Of a stretch of DNA of 55,029 bases, positions 48,021 through 55,029 are shown piece after piece. Source of the stretch: an uncultured bacterium. GTDB taxonomy: Bacteria > Bacillota > Clostridia > Christensenellales > Pumilibacteraceae. The stretch covers positions 1 through 55,029 of the forward strand of contig CATKCE010000060.1 in the NCBI GenBank assembly GCA_949744905.1. Direction: 5' to 3'. A program made the translations under genes and the position numbers. The notes beneath the pieces were generated by a model. It ran no database searches, had not been told where the DNA came from, and worked only from the letters and a program-made list of their open reading frames with translations. How positions within the stretch are numbered: the stretch's first letter is position 1; each line of letters starts with the position of its first letter.

Positions 48021-48716
48021 TCATTTTACCCCGCAAAGGTAATCGGTAAGTTCCTGTTCGAATTTCGCCTTTCTCGGATAACTTATTAGCAATTTGTTTT
48101 TCGCAACTACCGCATAGTTGCCCTCTATTGCCGAAACGTGCCGGAGATTTACGAGATAACAGTTATTGCATCTTACGAAAAGTTTGTCGTCCAGCAACTC
48201 CTCAACGCTCTTTAACGTGCCGTAAGAGATTATCTTGCCGTCGGGCGTATTGTAAATTATTTTGTGGTTCATTATCTCGACGTAATACACGTCGTTAACG
48301 CTCAGCTTTATGCGGTCGTTGCCGGAACGCACCACGACTGCGCGGCTTTCGCGCGTTTTAAGATGGTTTAAAGCGCGAGTAAGTTTTAATGAAAAATCGG
48401 CGTAAGACACAGGCTTTACTATAAAATCGAACGCCGAGACTTCGTAGCCTTTTACCGCGAACTTAGCCATATTGGTGACAAAGATTATGCTGATTTCCTT
48501 ATCTGTCTCGCGCAGTTTGCGCGAAGCCGACATGCCGTCGAGATACGGCATGTCTATATCCATGAACACGATATCGTATACCGGCTTGTAATCGGTAAGA
48601 AAATCCACCGCGGTCTTAAATACGTCCACCGAAAATTCCGCGTCGAATTTTTCGAGATACCGCGATAAAACATCGCTCTCGCGCCGTTCGTCTTCAACAA
48701 TGGCTATACGATACAT
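48021..48716 (-). CDS. LytTR family response regulator
   Basis: MYRIAIVEDERRESDVLSRYL; YDIVFMDIDMPYLDGMSA; C-terminal LytTR VYYVEIMNHKIIYNTPDGKIISYGTLKSVEELLDDKLFVRCNNCYLVNLRHV. Confidence 0.93.
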   Translation of the reverse strand: MYRIAIVEDERRESDVLSRYLEKFDAEFSVDVFKTAVDFLTDYKPVYDIVFMDIDMPYLDGMSASRKLRETDKEISIIFVTNMAKFAVKGYEVSAFDFIVKPVSYADFSLKLTRALNHLKTRESRAVVVRSGNDRIKLSVNDVYYVEIMNHKIIYNTPDGKIISYGTLKSVEELLDDKLFVRCNNCYLVNLRHVSAIEGNYAVVAKNKLLISYPRKAKFEQELTDYLCGVK

Positions 48717-48758
48717 ATGTCCCATCCGTTCCGCAAATATGTTTTTATACACACGAGT

Positions 48759-48782
48759 TTATTACGGCGGCCGCCGTAATAA
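48759..48782. promoter_or_regulatory. 24-bp perfect palindrome in the leader of the LytTR/GHKL operon 1
   Basis: TTATTACGGCGGCCGCCGTAATAA, downstream of the predicted start site and upstream of the regulator ATG. Confidence 0.7.
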
Positions 48783-48798
48783 CATCTACCCGAATTTA

Positions 48799-48827
48799 AT
48801 TATATTTGCCGACGCGGATTTTGTCAA
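48799..48827 (-). promoter_or_regulatory. Promoter for LytTR/GHKL operon 1
   Basis: TTGACA - 17 nt - TATAAT. Confidence 0.7.
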
Positions 48828-48841
48828 TAAAATTTCCCGTA

Positions 48842-49783
48842 TCAGCTCCATATACGGCGGTCGACGGATCTGTACTCTCCGTTTTCGTCCTTTTGCGCGG
48901 TTACGCGGTACGACGACAAAAACCGCGTAAGAGCGTAAAGGTCCACCCAAATCTCCTTACTGCCTTTTTCCTGCTCGGGAGAGAATATGAGCTGTAATCC
49001 GAAGTGCAGATGCGGGCGGCACGACTTCAAATTGACGTTTTCGCGGTCGGAATAGCCGGTCACGCCCAAATATCCTATAACGTCGCCCGCTTCTACCCGC
49101 TTTCCTTTTTCCATGCCGGCGGCAAAAGGACGATCCTTGCGAAGATGCGCGTAATAATAATACCGTAAAGTATCGTCGCTGCGTATGCCTATACGCCAGC
49201 CTCCGTATCTGTTCCAGCCGCATTCGGTCACCGTGCCGCCCTCCACCGCGAGAATAGGAGTGCCCACGCTCCCCATTATGTCGTGCCCGAGGTGCTTGCG
49301 CTTGTACCCGAAACTGCGCGACGAACCGAAGTCGTCGTAATGGCTGTACCAGTGTCCCGCCGCCAAAGGAAAACAGCACCTGAGTCCGCGTCCTTTTTCG
49401 CCGGTATTTTCGTTTACATAGTCGCCGACCATACCGCGCAGTACCGCTCCGTACGAAGCGCGCAGATACTCGGCATAATCGCTTCGGGGCATTATGTCGG
49501 ACATCTTTTCGCCGCCGCGCAGACGCTTTACCAGAGCGTCGAGCGTCTTGCGGTCGTTCTTTACCGAAAAGCGGTTGCCGTTTTTAAGCGCGAGATACGC
49601 CACCGCGTCGGAAAAATCATATCCGCTTTCTCCGCCGTAAAATTCTCCGTCGTATTTCATACACTCTTTCAAAGCCCACTCGCTGGCGTTGAAATCCACC
49701 CATTTTATCTGCGGAGCGTACGAGTACCCCGCCGCCGTAAACATGACCGCGCAAAGCGCTAAAACGGAAATTATCTTTTTCAT
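48842..49783 (-). CDS. M23 family metallopeptidase, secreted
   Basis: Signal peptide MKKIISVLALCAVMFTAAGYSYA; KHLGHDIMGSVGTPILAVEGGTV; RPHLHFGLQL. Confidence 0.93.
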   Translation of the reverse strand: MKKIISVLALCAVMFTAAGYSYAPQIKWVDFNASEWALKECMKYDGEFYGGESGYDFSDAVAYLALKNGNRFSVKNDRKTLDALVKRLRGGEKMSDIMPRSDYAEYLRASYGAVLRGMVGDYVNENTGEKGRGLRCCFPLAAGHWYSHYDDFGSSRSFGYKRKHLGHDIMGSVGTPILAVEGGTVTECGWNRYGGWRIGIRSDDTLRYYYYAHLRKDRPFAAGMEKGKRVEAGDVIGYLGVTGYSDRENVNLKSCRPHLHFGLQLIFSPEQEKGSKEIWVDLYALTRFLSSYRVTAQKDENGEYRSVDRRIWS

Positions 49784-49828
49784 ACGTTTTAGTGTGCACT
49801 TTTATACCGTCGTTTTATACGCGCTCGG

Positions 49829-49857
49829 TTGACGCCGTTTGCGCGCGGTGATATAAT
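49829..49857 (+). promoter_or_regulatory. Promoter for the PHP phosphatase gene
   Basis: TTGACG - 17 nt - TATAAT (TGA extended); AAAGGAGG RBS further down. Confidence 0.65.
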
Positions 49858-49890
49858 ATCCGAGTAAGATACGTTAAAGGAGGCGCTTAC

Positions 49891-50682
49891 ATGACGGCGG
49901 ACAACCACGTGCACACCCGCTTTTCGCCCGACGCGAAAGGCGACCCCGAAGAATTCGTGTTGCGGGCGATAAAGCTCGGCTTAAAGCATATCGCCTTTAC
50001 CGAACACGTCGATCTCCTTTATAAAAGCGACCCGTCGTTTGTAATGTGCGACCTCGACGAATACTTCGGCTATGCGCGCGGGTTGCAAAACAGATACTCG
50101 GATAAAATATATGTTTCCGTAGGCCTCGAAGTGGGCTATACCGCGCAAAACAAAAATCTTAACGCCGATATCATAAACCGCTACCGCCCCGACTACGTTA
50201 TAAATTCCGTGCACGAAGTCGGCGGCGTCGACTGCTGGTTCGATTCGTATTTCAGCGGCAAAACGCCGGAAAAAGCCGCGCGGGAATATTTTGAAGCGGT
50301 GCTGTCGTCGCTAAACGCTCCGTATCCTTTCGACGCCGTGGGACACGTCGGTTACGTCGCACGCAACGCCCCTTACGACATGCCGCTCGCAAAGCTCGCC
50401 CCCGACCTTATAAACGAAATTTTCCGTACGGCAGTCGCCGCGGATAAGATCGTGGAAATAAACGCGAGCTGTCCCGTAACACGGGGCGTCACCGTACCGT
50501 GCGCGGAAGTATTCGGCATGTACGTAAACGCGGGCGGAAAAAAAACGTGCTTTGCGTCCGACGCGCATAACCCCTCGGATATCGGGCGCGGATACGACGC
50601 TTTTACAAAACTGTGCGCAACTGCGGGCATCGCCACGCAAACGGTAAAACAAAACGGCAAAGAAACGTCTCTGCCGCTTTGA
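49891..50682 (+). CDS. PHP domain histidinol-phosphatase-like protein
   Basis: MTADNHVHTRFSPDAKGDPEEFVLRAIKLGLKHIAFTEHVD; DYVINSVHEVGGVDCWF; DAVGHVGYVAR; FASDAHNPSDIG. Confidence 0.9.
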   Translation: MTADNHVHTRFSPDAKGDPEEFVLRAIKLGLKHIAFTEHVDLLYKSDPSFVMCDLDEYFGYARGLQNRYSDKIYVSVGLEVGYTAQNKNLNADIINRYRPDYVINSVHEVGGVDCWFDSYFSGKTPEKAAREYFEAVLSSLNAPYPFDAVGHVGYVARNAPYDMPLAKLAPDLINEIFRTAVAADKIVEINASCPVTRGVTVPCAEVFGMYVNAGGKKTCFASDAHNPSDIGRGYDAFTKLCATAGIATQTVKQNGKETSLPL

Positions 50683-50707
50683 GATATCCATATTACGGTC
50701 GCGCGCG

Positions 50708-52027
50708 TTAATCCGCCGCCATATTTTTCTCCGCGCCGTTTTTGGGTATGGGAATAAGGATATTGAGATTAAACATATCGCCGTCGGCGCGCATCGTAAA
50801 ATTGCCGCCGTATTTTTCTATTATGGCGCGCATGCTCTTTGTTCCGAATCCGTGATAAAGTTTATTCGACTTTGTGGTCTTGGGCAACCCGCGCTCGAAG
50901 TCGAGTTTGCCGGTAAAGCAGTTTTCAAGGTGTATAAACACCATAGACCGCGATTCGCGCACCATTAAACTTATTACGCGCTTTTCGGTGTCCTCCACGT
51001 TGGAAACCGCCTCTATGGCGTTGTCGATGGCGTTTTCAAACAGCGAATACACGTCGATTATGTTCATAAAGCCCAACAAGCCGCCGTCCACTATGCGCTC
51101 GAATCTTATGTTCTTCTGCTCGCACAGCAGACTTTTTTCAATGAATATGACGTCCAGGACCTCGTTGCCGGTCTTTACCGTCATATCGTACAGCGAAGCC
51201 GATCTTTCAAGATCGGATATCTGCTCGGGCGAAAGAATATTTTTCAGCGCGCGTAGCTGGTGTTTTACGTCGTGCATCTTGATATCCACCATTTCTATCG
51301 TCTTTTTGGATATTTCGTACTGCACTTTTTCTATGTAATGCAAATGTTCGCTAAGCCGGTATTCGTGCTCGCGCCGACCGGACTTTATCATGCTCATTTG
51401 GATATATAAAGTAAACACGCAACACAGTATGTCGTAAAAAGCGTACACGAGATACAACGCCGTAGTTATGTCGTTTGGCGAGTACTGGAATATCATCGTG
51501 TAAAGTATCAAGGGGACGGAAAGAAACACCACCTGTTTTCCGACAAGATATTCTTTTTCTATCTGCGAAAAACTCTTGCGGAATAAAAAATACGCGCCGA
51601 CGTATATGCAAACAAGCATTACAACGTAAACCGCGCCGCTGATAACGTCGCCTGCGCGCGCCGTCAGCAGTATCCGGAACACTTCGCTTATCTTGTACGC
51701 GCCGTGTTGCAACGAATACGCGGCTATTCCGAAAAACAGCGCGATAAAAACGTCGGTATCAAAACAGAAATACACCGCGGCAAAAGATACCGCAAAGTAT
51801 ATAAGGTATTCCATTATGGACACGTAGTCCAAAAAAGCGTTGTCCGTATTTACGCGGCTGCGGATAAAGCCCCAAAAAAACGACAGCGCGAACAAAGCGA
51901 CGACCATTCCGACAACGCGCCAAACAAAACGGCGGCGCCGTTTGAGCGCGGTCACAAATACGGCGCAACTCAGTATCAGCTCTATAACGTATCCGTGCCG
52001 CGTAAAAAAGTCCAAAATAACTTTCAT
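50708..52027 (-). CDS. GHKL-type (AgrC-like) sensor histidine kinase
   Basis: DIKMHDVKHQLRALKNIL; FENAIDNAIEAVSNVEDTEKRVISL; YHGFGTKSMRAIIEKYGGNFTMRADGDMFNLNILIPI. Confidence 0.92.
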   Translation of the reverse strand: MKVILDFFTRHGYVIELILSCAVFVTALKRRRRFVWRVVGMVVALFALSFFWGFIRSRVNTDNAFLDYVSIMEYLIYFAVSFAAVYFCFDTDVFIALFFGIAAYSLQHGAYKISEVFRILLTARAGDVISGAVYVVMLVCIYVGAYFLFRKSFSQIEKEYLVGKQVVFLSVPLILYTMIFQYSPNDITTALYLVYAFYDILCCVFTLYIQMSMIKSGRREHEYRLSEHLHYIEKVQYEISKKTIEMVDIKMHDVKHQLRALKNILSPEQISDLERSASLYDMTVKTGNEVLDVIFIEKSLLCEQKNIRFERIVDGGLLGFMNIIDVYSLFENAIDNAIEAVSNVEDTEKRVISLMVRESRSMVFIHLENCFTGKLDFERGLPKTTKSNKLYHGFGTKSMRAIIEKYGGNFTMRADGDMFNLNILIPIPKNGAEKNMAAD

Positions 52028-52743
52028 TTTACAAAGTTACCTTTGCCCATCCATTCGGCGAGTTCTTCCATAAAAGTTTTTTTGCGCGGATGGCTTATCT
52101 GCAAACGGTCGCCGTTAACCATTGTAACGGTGTGTCCGTCTACGGCGTCGATATGCTTGGGATTGAGAAGATAACAGCTGTTGCACCGCAAAAAGCCGTA
52201 TGCCTTAAACTTTTCTTCCGTAGCCGACAGCGACCCCGCAATTGTAAACGAGCCGTCGTACGTGTGGTACAAAAGTTTGTGGTCGCTCACTTCTATGTAA
52301 TAAACCGAATTGACCGAAAGTCTTTTTATACTTCCCGAGCCGCTTATCATTACGCGGTCGTCGACTTCCGATTTTATAAGTTCGACCACCTTTTTCATCT
52401 TCATCTCAAAATCCGGATAATTTATCGGTTTTACCAAAAAATCGAAAGCGTCCACTTCGTAGCCTTTTATTGCGAACTTCGCCATATTGGTAACGAATAT
52501 CAGTTTGGCTTTTTTATCGAACTCGCGGAACTTCCCCGCCGCGCGCATGCCGTTCATATTGGGCATCATTATGTCCATGAAAACAAGGTCGTAGCATTTT
52601 TCGCGTTCGCTTAAAAACTCCACCGCGTCGGCGTACCTCGTTATACCGAATCCGGACCCGCATTTTTCCGAATACGCGTAAAGATATCCGACCAGCTTGT
52701 CCGCGTCGGTATTTTCATCTTCCACTACGGCTATGTTTATCAT
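52024..52743 (-). CDS. LytTR family response regulator
   Basis: MINIAVVEDENTDADKLVGYL; YDLVFMDIMMPNMNGM; LytTR VYYIEVSDHKLLYHTYDGSFTIAGSLSATEEKFKAYGFLRCNSCYLLNPKHIDAV. Confidence 0.93.
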   Translation of the reverse strand: MINIAVVEDENTDADKLVGYLYAYSEKCGSGFGITRYADAVEFLSEREKCYDLVFMDIMMPNMNGMRAAGKFREFDKKAKLIFVTNMAKFAIKGYEVDAFDFLVKPINYPDFEMKMKKVVELIKSEVDDRVMISGSGSIKRLSVNSVYYIEVSDHKLLYHTYDGSFTIAGSLSATEEKFKAYGFLRCNSCYLLNPKHIDAVDGHTVTMVNGDRLQISHPRKKTFMEELAEWMGKGNFVK

Positions 52744-52815
52744 TTTATCCCTCCGCGAGATCTGTCGCCATGTAAAACGTACGGTCGGCTATACGCCGAA
52801 AATATTTACGATTTA

Positions 52816-52845
52816 ATTATATATTAACCGCGCGGCGGTTGTCAA
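52816..52845 (-). promoter_or_regulatory. Promoter for LytTR/GHKL operon 2 with palindromic spacer
   Basis: TTGACA - 18 nt - TATAAT; spacer holds AACCGC-CGC-GCGGTT (52826-52840). Confidence 0.6.
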
Positions 52846-52876
52846 AAGAATTGACTACGGCAAAACGCGCGACTTT

Positions 52877-54157
52877 TCATTCTACCGTTGTTTTCGGCAA
52901 TATTCGGGCGGCGGAATCTATGGTGCCGGCACCGCAGTAAATAAGCGCGTCGAAGTCGGGAGCAAGGCGCAGGGCGTGCTCGTTGAGCTCGAAGTATGTG
53001 TCGAAGCAACGCACGGAGCGTCCGGCGTCAAGCAGTTTGCGACACAAAAGACCGCTGCTGACGCCCGGCAAAGGCTCTTCCCGCGCGGCGAATATTTCGG
53101 CAAGCAATATGCCGTCGGCGGAGCAAAGGGCTTTTACGAAGTCGTCCGCAAGCGACAGCGTGCGCGAATACGTGTGCGGCTCGAACACCGCCGCCACTCT
53201 TTTGTATCCGGCGTCGCGCAAAGCGGATATCACGCTTTGTATCTCGTGCGGGTGATGGGCGTAATCGGTGAACACGTCACAGTTGCCGGCAGCTCCCAGA
53301 TATTCGAGCCTGCGTTTTACCCCGCGGAAATTTTCCAGCCCGCGCTTAATATCGGCAAAATCGAGCCCCGCGCTAAACGCGGCGGCGGCGGCGGCAAGAG
53401 CGTTGTACACGTTGTGCCGCCCCATCACTTTTAACCGTACCGCGCCGAGAGGCGCGCCCGCGCGCACCATAGTAAACGAAGTCTCGCCTCGAACGCACTC
53501 GATATCGTCCGCCCTTAAATAGTTGTCGCGCCCGAGTCCGAAAGTTATGTATTTTCCCGTTTTTAAGGGTTCGCTGAGTTTATCGTCGCCGCAAAGCACG
53601 CGTATTTTGCCGCTGCGAGAAAACACGGCGAACGCGTCGGTTATATCGTCGATGTCGCGGTAATAATCGGTGTGGTCGAGTTCCACGTTGAGCACCACCG
53701 ATATATCGGGCAACAAGTGCAAAAAGTTCCGCTTGTATTCGCACGCCTCGGTGATAAAATATTTTTTTCCGCCCACGCGTCCGTTTTTGCCGCCGTACTC
53801 GCCGCCCAGATGCACCGTCGGGTCATACGGCTCGAATATGCCGCCCAGCATAGCCGTGCACGTGGTCTTACCGTGACTGCCGGCAACGGCCAGCACGGTG
53901 CGGTAACGCTTCGCCACCTTTCCGAGGTACTCCGCGCGCGAAAGAAGTTCTTTTCCGTGCGAGCGCGCGTATTCCGTTTCCGGATTAGTATCCGGCACCG
54001 CCGACGAATACACCACCGTATCCGCGCCCTCGGCAAACCTCGCGTCGTGTCCGTCAAGAGCGAGGTCGCTTCCGCTTACCTCCGCCCCGTCCGCTTTTGC
54101 AATATCCATAAGCGCCTTCATGCTCGCGCCGAGGCACCCGACAAAATGTATCCTCAT
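52877..54157 (-). CDS. murC: UDP-N-acetylmuramate--alanine ligase
   Basis: MRIHFVGCLGASMKALMDIAKADGAEVSGSDLALDGHD; AVAGSHGKTTCTAMLGGIF; HHPHEIQSVISALRD. Start set at 54157, not at the ORF-track start. Confidence 0.92.
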   Translation of the reverse strand: MRIHFVGCLGASMKALMDIAKADGAEVSGSDLALDGHDARFAEGADTVVYSSAVPDTNPETEYARSHGKELLSRAEYLGKVAKRYRTVLAVAGSHGKTTCTAMLGGIFEPYDPTVHLGGEYGGKNGRVGGKKYFITEACEYKRNFLHLLPDISVVLNVELDHTDYYRDIDDITDAFAVFSRSGKIRVLCGDDKLSEPLKTGKYITFGLGRDNYLRADDIECVRGETSFTMVRAGAPLGAVRLKVMGRHNVYNALAAAAAAFSAGLDFADIKRGLENFRGVKRRLEYLGAAGNCDVFTDYAHHPHEIQSVISALRDAGYKRVAAVFEPHTYSRTLSLADDFVKALCSADGILLAEIFAAREEPLPGVSSGLLCRKLLDAGRSVRCFDTYFELNEHALRLAPDFDALIYCGAGTIDSAARILPKTTVE

Positions 54158-54340
54158 ACCTTTACTGTATTCGGCAAGCGGCGGTTGCGTTACGAAACAA
54201 CGCCGCCGCGGCGTCCCCGCCTGTTTTTTATAAAAGCGCGCATAAAAACGCGGACAGCAAAATATGAGAGTAAACAACCTTTTTAACCGCAATATAGGAA
54301 AAACTTTTGCCTCTAAACGAAAGAAAATGCGGAAAAAGTA

Positions 54341-54369
54341 TTGCAAAAACAAAAATTATGGTGTATAAT
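54341..54369 (+). promoter_or_regulatory. Promoter for spoVG
   Basis: TTGCAA - 17 nt - TATAAT. Confidence 0.65.
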
Positions 54370-54417
54370 AGAAATAACGCAGAAAAATATATACTTAAAG
54401 GGGTTGAAAAAAGGACA

Positions 54418-54699
54418 ATGAACATTACGGAAGTACGCGTAAGGTTAGTCAAATCCGATGAAGGAAAACTCAAAGGCGTGGCATCGATAACCATCGACGA
54501 CTGTTTCGTGATCCACGACGTCAAGATAATAGAGGGCGCCGACGACTTTTTTATCGCCATGCCGAGCAAAAAGACGCCCACCGGCGAATTTAAGGATATA
54601 GTACATCCGCTTAACACCGAAACGCGCGAAAAACTGCGCGACATAGTGCTTGCCGAATTCAAAAAAGCGCGCGAACAGGCAAGCGGCCAAGCAATGTAA
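54418..54699 (+). CDS. spoVG: SpoVG family septation regulator
   Basis: MNITEVRVRLVKSDEGKLKGVASITIDDCFVIHDVKIIEGADDFFIAMPSKKTPTGEFKDIVHPLNTETREKL. Confidence 0.97.
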   Translation: MNITEVRVRLVKSDEGKLKGVASITIDDCFVIHDVKIIEGADDFFIAMPSKKTPTGEFKDIVHPLNTETREKLRDIVLAEFKKAREQASGQAM

Positions 54700-54718
54700 A
54701 AAATAATATAAAAGTATT

Positions 54719-54746
54719 CCCCGCCCTTACCGGCGGGGATTTTTTA
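54719..54746 (+). terminator. Rho-independent terminator after spoVG
   Basis: CCCCGCC CTTACC GGCGGGG ATTTTTT. Confidence 0.85.
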
Positions 54747-54814
54747 CGGCGCGTCCGCACCGAATAACGCGGAGAGCAAAGTTTTGATTTATAAAAGAAA
54801 TATAAAAAGTATAC

Positions 54815-54853
54815 AAAAAGGACGCCGGGAAGTTTACGCCCCGCGCCCTTTTT
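54815..54853 (-). terminator. Terminator for the truncated right-edge gene
   Basis: Minus strand AAAAAGGGCGCGGGG ... CCCGGCGTCCTTTTT imperfect hairpin with T-run. Confidence 0.6.
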
Positions 54854-54892
54854 GCCTTATCTATATAGCCGTTGCTATCATTATTGTGCGCT

Positions 54893-55029
54893 TTACTGTT
54901 GGACCGTGCCCACGTATTTGCGGGACGCGCCCACTATCGGTTTTACGGTAAGCTCGTGTCCGTCGCTGTTCCACGCCTCTACGCCTTTTACAAGAGTCGT
55001 CCAGCCCCTGAGCGCGCCGCCGTACTCGA
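54893..55029 (-). CDS. C-terminal fragment of a truncated CDS, function not identifiable
   Basis: Minus-strand reading frame ending ...EYGGALRGWTTLVKGVEAWNSDGHELTVKPIVGASRKYVGTVQQ*, followed by a terminator. Confidence 0.6.
   Translation of the reverse strand, partial: EYGGALRGWTTLVKGVEAWNSDGHELTVKPIVGASRKYVGTVQQ

Noticed and set aside
1-55029. CRISPR arrays, transposases, integrases, prophage genes
   Set aside because: No regularly spaced short repeats and no recognisable mobile-element proteins in the ORF track

Overview
55-kb window from what looks like an uncultured Clostridia-type Firmicute, roughly 50% GC, with most genes on the minus strand. This is inferred from gene content (WhiA, SpoVG, Crh-like HPr, GHKL/LytTR pairs); no search was run. 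Housekeeping content: the start of a dnaA-like gene at the left edge, recF, sbcCD, hisHF, lgt, an amino-acid kinase, a murB-PHP-whiA-HPr-dnaE-pfkA cluster, murC and spoVG. Accessory content: (i) a ~4393-aa MBG-type repeat surface protein translationally coupled (ATGA overlap) to a 474-aa membrane protein carrying two copies of an uncharacterised ~150-aa domain; (ii) a 1223-aa membrane-anchored extracytoplasmic protein with recurring motifs; (iii) a Fic-fold protein with a degenerate catalytic motif (SPFAYGNAVTRR instead of HPFxxGNGRTxR); (iv) a GH78-like / LacI / GH3 / small membrane protein region; (v) two paralogous GHKL-kinase/LytTR-regulator operons around an M23 peptidase and a PHP phosphatase. 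Regulatory observations read directly: a structured recF leader starting at a consensus promoter, several genes with a consensus promoter ending 4-6 nt from the ATG (predicted leaderless mRNAs), a 24-bp perfect palindrome in one LytTR operon leader, a palindrome in the promoter spacer of the other, and two G9/C9 tracts near regulators. No CRISPR array, rRNA, tRNA or transposase was recognised. All calls are by eye; no database searches were done.
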